DNA of 64,000 nucleotides from an uncultured Sphaerochaeta sp. (lineage in GTDB: Bacteria > Spirochaetota > Spirochaetia > Sphaerochaetales > Sphaerochaetaceae): positions 186,001-250,000 of the forward strand of contig NZ_OY781873.1 in NCBI RefSeq assembly GCF_963677075.1, written 5' to 3'. The notes beneath the pieces are model-generated. The model saw only the letters and a program-made list of their open reading frames with translations. It did no database searches and was not told where the DNA came from. Position numbers and translations under genes: made by a program. Position 1 is the first letter of the stretch. Each line of letters opens with the position of its first letter. Shown one piece after another: positions 18,107-27,564 of the stretch.

Positions 18107-19006
18107 ATGCCCATCATTGATTCCCATGCACATATATTTACCGAGCTCTGCGGTTTTGGAGCCGACGGAGAACTTCGCTCCATCGGTGGAGGAAAAGCCC
18201 GTTGGGCTACAGGGGAGGTGATCGATCTCATACCCCAAAGCTATGGGGATACGACCTTCAGTGCTGAGCGATTTCTCACCTTGATGGATCAGAACAATGT
18301 TGAAAAGGCCGTTCTGTTACAAGGAGGTTTCCTTGGTTTTGCCAATAACTATCTTGCCCAGGTAGTAAAAATACACCCTACCCGTTTCGCTGCAGCAGCA
18401 ACCTTCGACCCCTTCTGCCGCAACGCACAGAAGATTCTGGATAATCTAATCCAGACGTTTCGAATCTTCAAATTCGAGATGTCCACAGGGTGTGGCATCA
18501 TGGGAAGCCATCCAGACTTTCCCCTCGATAAACCAAGTATGATGCAATTCTATGAACAGATAGCAACAAAGAAAGGCGTCCTGGTGTTTGACTTGGGAAG
18601 TCCTGGAGATGGGAGCAACCAACCACATGCTATCAGGAATATTGCTGAAGCATTCCCACATATGCCCATTGTCATCTGCCACCTCATGAGTCCTAGGCGC
18701 AATCATAGAAGGGAGCTGGAAGAAGGCCTAAAAACAATGAACCGAGAGAATATTTACTTTGACCTTGCCGCCCTTCACCATAAGGTACGACCTGAAGCAT
18801 ATCCGTTTCCAACTGCACAGGAATTTATATCGCTCGCGAAAAACTTGGTTGGATCTGACCACCTGATGTGGGGCACCGATGTCCCTTCCACCTTGGTACA
18901 ATACAGTTACAGGCAGCTACTGGACTACCAGTGGGAGTTGTTTGCCGAGGAAGAGCGTAAGATGGTCTTTCATGATACGGCAGAAAGGATCTATTTCTCC
19001 ACGTAG
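18107..19006 (+). CDS. Amidohydrolase family 2 metal-dependent hydrolase
   Basis: A 299-residue TIM-barrel hydrolase of the amidohydrolase-2 family. Metal ligands are visible in IDSHAHIF near the start, a His in VICHLMSP, and the Asp in MWGTDVPST near the end. Members act as decarboxylases or lactone hydrolases (for example on uronate-derived lactones). The gene is divergent from the ABC importer, so a sugar-acid lactone substrate is a fair but unproven idea. GAGGAG precedes ATG 18107. Confidence 0.7.
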   Translation: MPIIDSHAHIFTELCGFGADGELRSIGGGKARWATGEVIDLIPQSYGDTTFSAERFLTLMDQNNVEKAVLLQGGFLGFANNYLAQVVKIHPTRFAAAATFDPFCRNAQKILDNLIQTFRIFKFEMSTGCGIMGSHPDFPLDKPSMMQFYEQIATKKGVLVFDLGSPGDGSNQPHAIRNIAEAFPHMPIVICHLMSPRRNHRRELEEGLKTMNRENIYFDLAALHHKVRPEAYPFPTAQEFISLAKNLVGSDHLMWGTDVPSTLVQYSYRQLLDYQWELFAEEERKMVFHDTAERIYFST

Positions 19007-19112
19007 CAAAAACGACCATCCTTTCATTTCTTGCTTTCGGCTATCTTTACGAATCCCTAAACCCGCAGGTATACTTATTACCTACTATTTTACTAGGAAT
19101 AAGGGGATAACC

Positions 19113-19484
19113 ATGCATATATTTCAATCATATCTTGAGGATATCGCTGATGATAACCAACGCAGGAAAATGGATGCATTGCTTACTTGGGTGCATGAGA
19201 CGTTTCCAACACTCGGAATGAGGATTGCCTGGAACCAACCAATATTCACTGACCATGAGACCTTCATCATCGGTTTCAGCAGGGCAAAAGCACACATCAG
19301 TGTTGCTCCTGAAAGCAGAACGATTGAGAAATTCTCAGATGATCTTTCAAAGGCAAAATTGTCAGCCACCAAAGAACTGTTCAGGATCAAATGGGAGCAG
19401 GAGACCCCCTACTCCCTTCTACAGAGGATCATCCTCTTCAATATCGAGGACAAGAAGGAGTGTTCAACATTCTGGAGGAAGTAA
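19113..19484 (+). CDS. DUF1801 (YdhG-like) family protein
   Basis: A 123-residue protein of the DUF1801 family, sometimes called iron chaperone or YdhG-like. The helix-strand pattern MRIAWNQPIFTDHETFIIGF...KAHISVAPES is typical. Function is not settled for the family. AAGGGG precedes ATG 19113. It stands between the amidohydrolase and a converging AhpD-like gene. Confidence 0.7.
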   Translation: MHIFQSYLEDIADDNQRRKMDALLTWVHETFPTLGMRIAWNQPIFTDHETFIIGFSRAKAHISVAPESRTIEKFSDDLSKAKLSATKELFRIKWEQETPYSLLQRIILFNIEDKKECSTFWRK

Positions 19485-19502
19485 AGACCCTTTCCGTAAT
19501 CT

Positions 19503-20135
19503 TTACAGTGTAGGAAGACCGTTACGGCCCTTTATAAGCAATCGTACAACTCCATGTAAAAGAGCGAAAGGCAACAACACGGCACTGAGCACTTGCATAC
19601 CCAATTCATAGAAAAAAGAACTACCATGATATGGATGCCCTTTCAGTCTCGAGATAAATGCACTGAACGGAATACCATAGATATTTCCTACCTGCATCAT
19701 CCTAATTGCTGAAAGCATAACCCTGGCTTCATTGATGCCATACGTTGTTTCAATCGTCCGGTAGGTTTCAATGTCAGGGAATCCTCCAGTATTTGCAAAG
19801 TGTTGTGCAAACATGATGGCCTTTCCTTCCTCCGGCCTGACAAGAGCTCCATCCCCGCTGAGTAGGCTGTAGATCTCCTCACTGCTTATGCCCTGTTTCA
19901 ATGCCATATGAGCATGGGCATATGAACAAGCCGCACATCCGTTCACCTCTGTTACCGCAAGTTGCATACGCTCAAGGAAGTCTGTAGAGACAACCTTATG
20001 CTTCCGATTGTATTTCAGCCCTGAAACAGCTTCAGGGACCAACATGATTCCACGATACAAATCCTGAACAGAGAATTTTCGCTTGTATGCCTGTCTCTTG
20101 AGTATGTCGCTTGGTATTGGCCCCTCATGCATCAT
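19503..20135 (-). CDS. Carboxymuconolactone decarboxylase/AhpD-like protein
   Basis: A 210-residue protein of the AhpD/CMD family, with the thiol centre VNGCAACSYAHAHMAL (CxxC followed by the proton-relay His). It probably reduces peroxides or alkyl hydroperoxides through the CxxC pair. A hydrophobic C-terminal stretch (MQVLSAVLLPFALLHGVV) may tether it to the membrane. ATG 20135 follows AAGGACGG; a longer reading has no ribosome site. Confidence 0.75.
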   Translation of the reverse strand: MMHEGPIPSDILKRQAYKRKFSVQDLYRGIMLVPEAVSGLKYNRKHKVVSTDFLERMQLAVTEVNGCAACSYAHAHMALKQGISSEEIYSLLSGDGALVRPEEGKAIMFAQHFANTGGFPDIETYRTIETTYGINEARVMLSAIRMMQVGNIYGIPFSAFISRLKGHPYHGSSFFYELGMQVLSAVLLPFALLHGVVRLLIKGRNGLPTL

Positions 20136-20235
20136 GCATTCCGTCCTTATACGTATCTGGCTTGGTTCACCTAAAAGGTACCACACCTCTCGCAAACAGC
20201 ATAGTTACTGCATAGTGAAACCAACGTTGACTTCA

Positions 20236-21417
20236 CTATCTTCCGGAAATACTGGCATCAGCGTGATTCTGAACCAGCACCTTCAGCTCTGAATTTCTGC
20301 TGGTATAGAGATATCCACAGGTAACTGAGGTAATGGGAGCAACCAGTACCAGAGCGATACAACCTACCATGGTATGGAGTATTTCTGCTGCAACGCTCGG
20401 GCTATTGAGAATACTCATAACCGGGGTGCCCTGCGCCATGTACACCATCATGATGGTGAGATAACTCCCAATATACGCAAGCAAAAGGGTTGTTGTCTGG
20501 CTCCCTACCACGGATCGACCAATCGTAAGGCCGCTCTGAATAAGTGCAGTACGAGTGATGGAGGGGTGGTGTCTCTGTACCTCTTCCAGTGCGGAGCTGA
20601 TATCAATGGCCAAGTCCAGCAATGCACCTAAACAGGAGAGATAGATCGCTGACTGAAACACCTTGGTCAGTTGCATGCTCTCAAAGCCGGCAAACAGCAA
20701 CGACTCCGACCAGGGCATAACAGCCCCATGCAATTTCAAATACCATGTTCCCCACATCGAGAACAGTACAGTGATGACAGAGCAAATAATAGTCCCAATG
20801 ATCGCCGCATAGGCTTTCTTTGTCAGCCCGGCTACCAGCAGCAAGCAAGCAACAGCAAGAAAGGAGCCAACCAATAGGGAAACCAGCATTGGCTCATAGC
20901 CCTTGAGTGTAAGAGGGATAAGTACTTTCCAAATGAGTAAAAAGGCCAAGGCAAATGAAATGATCGTCCTAACTCCCGTCTTCCCTGAGAAGAGAATAAG
21001 TCCAAAGGCAAAAAGTGTAAGAAGAAGCAACTCTTTCGAGAAACGGTAATGGCTGACCATGTTGGTGAATACGATCTCCCCTTCCTTGTCCTGCTCTACC
21101 AATACCCAGGCAATATCCCCTTCTTCATATACAGTATCGAATTCGAGTTTTCCATTGAGCAGGTTTATAGCCTCAGACTGTTTACCTGCATGAGGTCCAG
21201 AGAGTATCTCTATTGTACAAATCTGTTCACCCATGCGGACCACCCCGGTTTGATACATGTTTGAGTTGTCCAAGGAGACTACCCTTGCTCTGCTTCCTAT
21301 TGCGTTTATATATATCTCTCGCTCAAAACCGGTTGGGATCATTATCAGGAGGAGTACCACACCTAGCAGGACAGCCAACAATGACCACTCTCGATAGCTA
21401 CGTTCCGCTTTCTTCAT
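20236..21417 (-). CDS. YibE/F-like multi-pass membrane protein
   Basis: A 393-residue YibE/F family protein. An N-terminal anchor (about 13-28), a beta-rich extracytoplasmic domain (about 30-115), and then seven or eight membrane helices are seen, with the family segment IYLSCLGALLDLAIDISSAL. Function is unknown; transport or envelope roles have been proposed. AAGGA precedes the ATG. It follows the alkaline phosphatase gene, separated by a hairpin. Confidence 0.75.
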   Translation of the reverse strand: MKKAERSYREWSLLAVLLGVVLLLIMIPTGFEREIYINAIGSRARVVSLDNSNMYQTGVVRMGEQICTIEILSGPHAGKQSEAINLLNGKLEFDTVYEEGDIAWVLVEQDKEGEIVFTNMVSHYRFSKELLLLTLFAFGLILFSGKTGVRTIISFALAFLLIWKVLIPLTLKGYEPMLVSLLVGSFLAVACLLLVAGLTKKAYAAIIGTIICSVITVLFSMWGTWYLKLHGAVMPWSESLLFAGFESMQLTKVFQSAIYLSCLGALLDLAIDISSALEEVQRHHPSITRTALIQSGLTIGRSVVGSQTTTLLLAYIGSYLTIMMVYMAQGTPVMSILNSPSVAAEILHTMVGCIALVLVAPITSVTCGYLYTSRNSELKVLVQNHADASISGR

Positions 21418-21440
21418 ACCACTATTCCTTTTCAGACAGA

Positions 21441-21463
21441 TTCCCCCTCATGGAGAGGGGGAA
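21441..21463. terminator. Hairpin between the phosphatase and yibE/F genes
   Basis: A perfect 9-pair stem (TTCCCCCTC with GAGGGGGAA, loop of 5) lies 20 bases after the phosphatase stop. It lacks a clear U-tract on the minus strand, so it may be a weak terminator or an RNA-stabilising structure. Confidence 0.5.
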
Positions 21464-21482
21464 GGTTTAACCTGATTGTCTG

Positions 21483-22973
21483 TTATACAACTTCTACAAG
21501 TGATTTCAACTTGGCGAATATATCGGTGTTATCATAGGAGCCAGCAAACATCTCTGAGCCAACCCCGTAGGCGAACACTCCCACAGGGGTTCCTGTATGT
21601 GAGTAACTCGTCCAACCAATACCAGCCTTGTTGTTCAGGATATGAGTCAGGGTAATGGAGAATGGATTGTAGCTTCCGTAGAGTTGGTAACTCAGCTGGT
21701 CATTCGCACGGTTGCCCTTTGGCAGCATTGCCTGGCGGAATGCCTCCTCCAGCCTTGAGTACTCAAGACTGGTCAATGCCAGCACCTCCGATGAGGCTTT
21801 GCTTCCAGGAGGGACCAAGCCAAAGTACTCTTCAACCAATACCAGTGCTTCTTGGAAAGTCAAATCCGGGTTGTTTGCAATTGCCTCCTGCATAATTCCA
21901 TCGAATGCTACGTAGGAGACTCTCTGGTTTTCAAGGATGTTGAATGCTGTATTGTACCCAGTGGATGCAAATCCGATAGTCATACCACCAGTTTCATGGT
22001 CACCGGTTACTACAATCAACGTCTCCTCTGGATGGGCTTCAGCAAATGTGACTGCTTCCTGAATTGCCTCATCGAATGCAAGCAAGTCCCTGATTTCCGA
22101 TGCTGCATCATTGGCATGACAAGCCCAGTCAATCTTCCCAGACTCTACCATCATGAAGAAGCCCTTCTCATTATCAAGCACATCAATTCCCTTCTTGACG
22201 AACTGAGCCAGGGTGACATCGCTTGCATTCATGTCGATTGCATACGGCATTGCCCCACCATCCTGCAGTCTTGGGCTTTGGGCATAGACTCTTCCACTCT
22301 TGTCTGAGAGTGAGAGTATTTCGCTCTTGTCATCGGTGACCAAATACCCTTGTTCTTCCAGCAAGGTATAGATACTCTGCTTTCCCCCATCTTCTGCTTT
22401 GTTGACCGAACCACCAGCAAAGTAGTCAAAACCACTATTTGCCATTTGCACGCCGATGTCATAGTAGTTGTTCCGGGAAGGGACATGGGCGTAGTAGGCT
22501 GCAGGAGTAGCATGGTTGATGGTTACCGTTGAGACGATTCCCACTTTCCAGTCCTTCTGCTCCTTGAGCCGTTCAGCAATGTTCTTTCCCACATACTGTT
22601 TGTCTATTCCCAATCCGAGAACACCACTGTGGGTTTTATACCCTGAGGACAAGCTGGTTGCTGTGGAAGCTGAATCAGGGCAGAAGGAGGTTGCATCATA
22701 GGTTGTCTGTAACCCAGAGACCGGGAACTCTGTGAATGTGAGTTTCTCCAAGGAGACAGAACCCTTGGTGTTGTTTCCTTTCAATACCTGGGCAGCATTG
22801 ATCTGTACGTGACTCATACCGTCACCGATGAACATAAAGACATACTTGGGTGCTTTTGCAGTCTGTTGCTCTGTGACTTCCCAAGTAGGTGTACTCTCTC
22901 CTGCAGGCTGTGCTGCAAGACCCAAAGTTACTGCTGCCAACAGCAATAATACCAGAATCAATCGTTTCTTCAT
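21483..22973 (-). CDS. Alkaline phosphatase, secreted
   Basis: A 496-residue PhoA-family phosphatase with a signal peptide ending near GLAAQ. The active-site Ser lies in CPDSASTATSLSSG, and metal ligands appear in FIGDGMSH, CHANDA and GDHETGGM. It releases phosphate from monoesters outside the cytoplasm. ATG 22973 follows GGGGGAAG. No Pho box was recognised upstream. Confidence 0.85.
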   Translation of the reverse strand: MKKRLILVLLLLAAVTLGLAAQPAGESTPTWEVTEQQTAKAPKYVFMFIGDGMSHVQINAAQVLKGNNTKGSVSLEKLTFTEFPVSGLQTTYDATSFCPDSASTATSLSSGYKTHSGVLGLGIDKQYVGKNIAERLKEQKDWKVGIVSTVTINHATPAAYYAHVPSRNNYYDIGVQMANSGFDYFAGGSVNKAEDGGKQSIYTLLEEQGYLVTDDKSEILSLSDKSGRVYAQSPRLQDGGAMPYAIDMNASDVTLAQFVKKGIDVLDNEKGFFMMVESGKIDWACHANDAASEIRDLLAFDEAIQEAVTFAEAHPEETLIVVTGDHETGGMTIGFASTGYNTAFNILENQRVSYVAFDGIMQEAIANNPDLTFQEALVLVEEYFGLVPPGSKASSEVLALTSLEYSRLEEAFRQAMLPKGNRANDQLSYQLYGSYNPFSITLTHILNNKAGIGWTSYSHTGTPVGVFAYGVGSEMFAGSYDNTDIFAKLKSLVEVV

Positions 22974-23127
22974 GACTTCCCCCATAAGGAATATTGAGAT
23001 GGCTCAACTATGGGGAATGCTTGTAAGCAAACAATGCAGAAACCATGAAAAAGACTTAAGAAAAGTATTACTACCAAGACAAAGGAGGCGATGTACTCAA
23101 CAAACATGGACTAAGAAATAGACATAC

Positions 23128-23472
23128 TCATTTCCCGATCAAGAGCATCAACAAATCCTTGACACCATCGACCACAGCAGAACCGGCGGTTTCCTTGAAA
23201 GAAGCATTTCTTGCCTTCCAATCGAGGCTTCGTATCTGGTCAGCCAAGACAACACCAGAGGTAAAGCCATCACTACTGGATAGAGATATTTCGAAAGGAT
23301 ACCCTTTTTGCTTACTAGTAATTGGACAAATCAAAGCCAATCCTATCCTGTTGTATTTCTTGGGGCTTACCACCAATCCAGGTCTTCTTCCCTCTTGCTC
23401 ATGACCGGGCGGAGGAGTGAAGTCCAACCACACAATATCGCCCTCCTCAGGGATATAGACATTACTTACCAT
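23128..23472 (-). CDS. mazF: MazF-family endoribonuclease toxin
   Basis: A 114-residue MazF/ChpB toxin that cleaves mRNA at short sequences. Family marks are GDIVWLDFTPPPGHEQ, GRRPGLVVSP with the catalytic Arg, ICPITSK with the Thr, and DQIRSLDW. It appears intact. Its ATG lies inside the ancestral end of mazE, the usual translational coupling, but mazE is frameshifted here. Confidence 0.85.
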   Translation of the reverse strand: MVSNVYIPEEGDIVWLDFTPPPGHEQEGRRPGLVVSPKKYNRIGLALICPITSKQKGYPFEISLSSSDGFTSGVVLADQIRSLDWKARNASFKETAGSAVVDGVKDLLMLLIGK

Positions 23473-23712
23473 GCTTCACCCCCTACCTCTTCACCAAAAA
23501 GTTCAGTGCCATGCATATTTTCTGGACTTATTCTTTCCAGCAGGAGATCTAGATGTTTCTTCACGTGTTGGTCTTCTGGGATACATCATTATTCCGTCCC
23601 CAACCCTCTCGAGTTCCACCTCAGTGCCATTATCCAGATGCAATTCCTGCAACAAGGGTTTCGGAAGGCGAATACCTGAACTGTTTCCCCATTTCTGGAT
23701 GGTTGTCTTCAT
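23466..23712 (-). pseudogene. mazE: MazE-family antitoxin, frameshifted near its C-terminus
   Basis: The N-terminal AbrB-type DNA-binding half is intact (MKTTIQKWGNSSGIRLPK...). The open frame then ends at 23503 with an atypical basic tail (69 residues). In the next frame the sequence continues as a textbook MazE tail: HLDLLLERISPEN, then GTELFGEEVGGEAW, with its TAA overlapping the mazF ATG. One extra A in the AAA run at 23558-23556 explains the switch. The lost acidic tail is what wraps and inhibits MazF. A TTG after AGGAGG upstream could add 16 residues. Alternatives: sequencing error, or +1 frameshifting. Confidence 0.75.
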
Positions 23713-23776
23713 ATACTTCTCCATGTAAAAAATGTCCCATTGCTGTTGCTGATTCAATGCCAAGTCCTCCTGTACA

Positions 23777-23805
23777 AGTATATACTCATGTATATACATC
23801 GTCAA
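23777..23805 (-). promoter_or_regulatory. mazEF promoter with twin palindromic operator
   Basis: On the minus strand a -35 TTGACG (23805-23800), 17-base spacer and -10 TATACT (23782-23777) are found. Two copies of the self-complementary GTATATAC (23778-23785 and 23790-23797) fill the spacer and -10. This resembles the alternating palindrome bound by MazE and MazEF complexes in enterobacteria, so autoregulation is likely. Confidence 0.6.
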
Positions 23806-23923
23806 TCTAATTGGAACATAAAGAAATAGTTCAACCACATGAACTCAATATATACACCAATGCTCTCTAAGATTGGTTGCATGGCATTTCACTTCAGTGG
23901 AGGTATCAAGAAAGGCTAAGCGT

Positions 23924-24385
23924 TTACAGGATTTTCTTTAGCTCCTGCTGTACACGAGGAAGGAGATGAGGACTGAGGTCAACCAACCTTTTAAGCTGCC
24001 AGGAAAGCTCCTTCTCTGCATCCCTATTAAGCAGAACAAGCATCTTCCTTCCATACCATATCGGACCAAGTGCATGGTCTGCCATATGGGCGGTAGCGAC
24101 TGCCTGGCCGACTGCCCGGCAGTAGAACTGAGAAGGCTTGTCTTCTACAGTACGAGCAAAGGCATGCACCGCCCTACTCGCTTTCATCGCCTCCCCAGTC
24201 ATTGCTTTCCCCTCACTCCACCTATAGCCTATTTCGAATGCTGAGATGATTACTTCTTCCTGTGGTAATACATGGTACTCCCCAAGATGCTCCGTGCAGA
24301 GAAGTGCCCACTTCATGAGGGAGCGATGATCCTCTGGGGACAGCAAGCCTCCCCTATGCTCAGCTACAAACAGCCTATTTCTCAT
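23924..24385 (-). CDS. Imm5-like putative immunity protein
   Basis: A 153-residue all-alpha protein. The pattern of Arg and Ala-rich helices (HRSLMKWALLC, ASRAVHAFARTVEDKPSQ, CRAVGQAVATAHMADHALG) fits the Imm5-like putative immunity family. No toxin is adjacent, so its real role may be different. GGAGG lies 8 bases before ATG 24385, and the gene overlaps the end of the DUF5655 gene by 11 bases, so the two are coupled. Confidence 0.55.
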   Translation of the reverse strand: MRNRLFVAEHRGGLLSPEDHRSLMKWALLCTEHLGEYHVLPQEEVIISAFEIGYRWSEGKAMTGEAMKASRAVHAFARTVEDKPSQFYCRAVGQAVATAHMADHALGPIWYGRKMLVLLNRDAEKELSWQLKRLVDLSPHLLPRVQQELKKIL

Positions 24386-24746
24386 TTGACTTGCCTCCTG
24401 TATATGCGGTAGCGAGCACTGACAGAACACTGTTTGTAAAAGATATCTTCTCCCATATCTCCAGGTGATGCATAAACCAGTGTTCTTGTATCTTGGTCAC
24501 CTCTTTCCAGGGTACTGTCTCATCATGATAAGGAAGAGGAATACTAAGCACCAAGGGTGCCACTGATCTGCCTTTGAGATAGCGACCAGGAATCCAGAAA
24601 TAGGCGAAGGTCGATTGTCCAATGAGAGAAATCTGGCTCTTACTGATTTTCAGCTGTATAGGCCCCAAGTATGAGATCTTATACATAATCTCCTCAAAGA
24701 GGTTCTTGGCTTGAGGATATCCGCTAAAGAAATCATCTGTTTCCAT
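24375..24746 (-). CDS. DUF5655-like protein
   Basis: A 123-residue protein with the DUF5655 pattern: LGPIQLKISKSQISLIG, FAYFWIPGRYLKG, a core strand pair and a late His-containing segment (EHWFMHHLEIW). Function is unknown for the family. ATG 24746 is the most likely start although only a weak TGGGA precedes it; a GTG at 24761 is an alternative. It overlaps the downstream Imm5-like gene. Confidence 0.6.
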   Translation of the reverse strand: METDDFFSGYPQAKNLFEEIMYKISYLGPIQLKISKSQISLIGQSTFAYFWIPGRYLKGRSVAPLVLSIPLPYHDETVPWKEVTKIQEHWFMHHLEIWEKISFTNSVLSVLATAYTGGKSNEK

Positions 24747-24836
24747 GGTCCCAGCATACACCTAAGGGGGGCACCTGTCGATTTTTGTTTCCCGTCTCTT
24801 GAGCCAATGCTACAATTCCATCAAGAGAGGCCAACA

Positions 24837-25817
24837 ATGGAACACACCCCGATAATCCTGACTGAGAAAATTCCCATCGGAATAAGCTTGTGTGCGATGG
24901 GAGGTCCTGTACGCTACAACGGCAAGGGGATCGATGTACTGACTCCCCTTGGAAGAGAGAAGAACGACTTTGTATTCACTCCCGTCTGTCCTGAGTGCCA
25001 AGCAGGTCTTGGTATTACACGGGACCCTGTGCACCTCTCTGGGGGAACAGGGGAGCAAGTCTGGAAAGGAGAAGCTGAGGTTAAGAACCGCTCGGGGAAG
25101 CTGGTGACTGCTGAAATGAAGCAGGGCTCCTTGGAGTCTCTTGAGGTTTTGAGGCGTAGCGGTGCCACTGCATACATATACATGGATGGAAGCCCTTCCT
25201 GTGGAGTCTATCGCACTACCCTGAAGAATACCCGGCGTGGCAATCCCCCTGGTGTCTTTGGCTCTCTTTTGCTGGATGAAGGTTTTTTCCTTATCCCTTC
25301 CAGTGACCTCCAAAGCCCACTTAAATGGTGGGACTGGAGAAGAAGACTACTCGCATTCCACTGGTTTAGCACCTATGAGCTCTCTTCAATGCAAGAACTC
25401 TATGAGGTGTGGTACCGTCTTAAGTTCCTTTGCCAGGAACTGGACAACTCATGGGCAAGAGAGATGGGAAGAACGCTCGCAGGGTTGAAGAAGTCTGACT
25501 TTGCTACATTTGAACCACAGTTCAGAAAAGAAGTTCTCGACCTCTTGAGAAAACCTTCAACGACCGCAAAGATGACCAACAGCCTTTGGAAGCATTACTC
25601 GCACTACAGAAAGAGTCGAGGAAAAACGGTCCAAGAGATAAACAGCCCAACTTTTAGGAGGAACGTCACTACCATCGCCAAGGAACTGGTGAAGATGGAG
25701 CGTACCGCTGTGGAAGATTCCTTCCTCTTTGGAGCCAGTCCGGTAATCTACCGAGACATGCACCGTCTCAGGGCTTTGGAAGAGAAAAGAGCTAGTGAGG
25801 AAGAAACACAAGAGTAA
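24837..25817 (+). CDS. DUF523-DUF1722 (YbgA-like) protein
   Basis: A 326-residue two-domain protein. Residues 1-150 are DUF523: CAMGGPVRYNGKG, FTPVCPECQAGLGITRDPV and DGSPSCGVYRT, with three conserved Cys that suggest a metal or Fe-S site. The rest is DUF1722 (WFSTYELSSMQEL... KMTNSLWKHYSHYRK). The fusion is known in many bacteria without a settled function. AGAGAGG precedes ATG 24837. Confidence 0.75.
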   Translation: MEHTPIILTEKIPIGISLCAMGGPVRYNGKGIDVLTPLGREKNDFVFTPVCPECQAGLGITRDPVHLSGGTGEQVWKGEAEVKNRSGKLVTAEMKQGSLESLEVLRRSGATAYIYMDGSPSCGVYRTTLKNTRRGNPPGVFGSLLLDEGFFLIPSSDLQSPLKWWDWRRRLLAFHWFSTYELSSMQELYEVWYRLKFLCQELDNSWAREMGRTLAGLKKSDFATFEPQFRKEVLDLLRKPSTTAKMTNSLWKHYSHYRKSRGKTVQEINSPTFRRNVTTIAKELVKMERTAVEDSFLFGASPVIYRDMHRLRALEEKRASEEETQE

Positions 25818-25822
25818 AGATT

Positions 25823-25845
25823 GGGGCTGGAATCTCTCCAGCCCC
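25823..25845. terminator. Bidirectional-looking hairpin between converging genes
   Basis: A perfect GC-rich 9-pair stem (GGGGCTGGA with TCCAGCCCC, loop of 5) lies 5 bases after the DUF523 stop and 8 bases after the catalase stop on the other strand. It could end transcription from both sides, though neither side has a long U-tract. Confidence 0.6.
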
Positions 25846-25853
25846 ATCTACCG

Positions 25854-27362
25854 TTAAGCCCTTGCCCCGTAGGGATCATCCATATCAATTTCCTTGATGG
25901 AGATACCCAAGGCCTTGGCAACACCCTCCCCATAGGCAGGGTCTGCAAGATAACAGTGCCTGATATGCCGCTTTTTGACCAGGATGGTGGTCCCTTGCAT
26001 GTTTCTTGCGGTATTCTCAAACAACCGTTGCTTTTCATCATCCTTCATGATGGAGAACAACTTTCCAACCTGCTCATAATAGTTATCATCATCTTCCCTG
26101 AAGTCATAATGATCGACAGGACCATCTCCGTCGTAAGGAGGTTCTGTGAGCTTGTTCTGGTCCTTCCACATACCATATGAGTTGGGGTTGTAGTGAACAC
26201 TGCCACCAAAGTTGCCATCACTACGCATGAATCCATCACGGTGGAAGTGGTTGGTTTCAACCTTGCTCCTGTTTACCGGAATTTGATAGTAATTCACCCC
26301 AAGGCGATACCGTTGTGCGTCCCCGTAGCTGAACAGTCTGCCCTGCAGCATTCTATCTGGGGAGTATCCAATACCGGGGACCTTGTTTGCTGGGTTGAAT
26401 GCAGCCTGCTCAACATCCTGGAAGTAGTTGTCCGGGTTGCGATTCAGCTCAACCACTCCAACCTCATGCAGTGGATACTCATCATGGAACCAGACCTTGG
26501 TAAGATCAAAGGGATTATCTGGATGCTTCCTTGCCTGTTCCTCAGTCATGATCTGTACATACATCTTCCATTTGGGGAAGTCTCCCTTCTCGATTGACTC
26601 AAACAAGTCTTTCTGGTGACTCTCTCGGTCATTTGCTACAATTTCTGCTGCTTCTTGGTCGGTGAGGTTCTCAATTCCTTGCTGAGTCTTCAATGTGAAC
26701 TTGACCCACACTCTCTCATTCTCTGCATTGATAAATGAGTAGGTATGGGAACCATAACCGTTCATATGGCGGTAGCTCTTCGGGATTCCCCTGTCTCCCA
26801 TCGTAATCGTTACCTGATGAAGAGCCTCCGGAAGTGAAGCCCAGAAATCCCAGTTGTTCTGTGCTGAACGCATATTGGTTCTTGGGTCACGCTTTACCGC
26901 ATGATTGAGATCGGGGAACAACATGGGGTCACGGAAGAAGAACACCGGTGTGTTATTGCCTACCAAATCCCAGTTTCCCTCATCAGTGTAGAACTTCATG
27001 GCAAATCCACGGATATCACGTTCTGCATCTGCAGCGCCTCGTTCTCCTGCAACAGTGGAGAAGCGAATGAACATTTCGGTTTTCTTCCCTACCTCTGAGA
27101 AAATGCTTGCCTTGGTCCATTTGGTAATGTCCTTGGTGACCGTGAACGTACCAAAAGCACCACTTCCTTTTGCATGCATTCGGCGCTCTGGGATAACTTC
27201 CCTGTCAAAATGGGCCATTTTCTCCAGATACCAAGTATCTTGCAATGTAACCGGGCCACGTTTTCCTGCAGTCTGAATGTTTTCATTCTGAGCTATCGGC
27301 CTTCCATTGATCGAAGTCAAAGGTTTTTTGGGAGTATTATCCCTTCCATCTCGGTCTGCCAT
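25854..27362 (-). CDS. katA: Monofunctional haem catalase (small-subunit type)
   Basis: A 502-residue clade 3 catalase that converts hydrogen peroxide to water and oxygen. The distal His lies in [15 protein letters not shown], the distal Asn in [13 protein letters not shown], and the proximal haem Tyr in [14 protein letters not shown]. There is no signal peptide, so it acts in the cytoplasm. AAGGAGG precedes the ATG. It stands alone with its own promoter. No PerR box could be identified with confidence. Confidence 0.92.
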   Translation of the reverse strand: MADRDGRDNTPKKPLTSINGRPIAQNENIQTAGKRGPVTLQDTWYLEKMAHFDREVIPERRMHAKGSGAFGTFTVTKDITKWTKASIFSEVGKKTEMFIRFSTVAGERGAADAERDIRGFAMKFYTDEGNWDLVGNNTPVFFFRDPMLFPDLNHAVKRDPRTNMRSAQNNWDFWASLPEALHQVTITMGDRGIPKSYRHMNGYGSHTYSFINAENERVWVKFTLKTQQGIENLTDQEAAEIVANDRESHQKDLFESIEKGDFPKWKMYVQIMTEEQARKHPDNPFDLTKVWFHDEYPLHEVGVVELNRNPDNYFQDVEQAAFNPANKVPGIGYSPDRMLQGRLFSYGDAQRYRLGVNYYQIPVNRSKVETNHFHRDGFMRSDGNFGGSVHYNPNSYGMWKDQNKLTEPPYDGDGPVDHYDFREDDDNYYEQVGKLFSIMKDDEKQRLFENTARNMQGTTILVKKRHIRHCYLADPAYGEGVAKALGISIKEIDMDDPYGARA

Positions 27363-27395
27363 TGTTGGCCTCCTTAAAAAAGTCTACTCACCACT

Positions 27396-27424
27396 AGTAT
27401 AAGGGCTGGGCAATTCACATGCAA
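27396..27424 (-). promoter_or_regulatory. Catalase promoter
   Basis: On the minus strand TTGCAT (27424-27419), a 17-base spacer and TATACT (27401-27396) lie about 35 bases before the catalase start. Confidence 0.55.
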
Positions 27425-27564
27425 GAAAGAAAATATATGCTCGATTTGTCCTATAATTGCGCATTTCAGTAGCATGAATACCATAAAAAACAAATGCAAT
27501 AAGCGATAATTCTCTACATTTATTTATCTCTTCATGTGGTACAATCATGGTAAGGAGCAATGCA

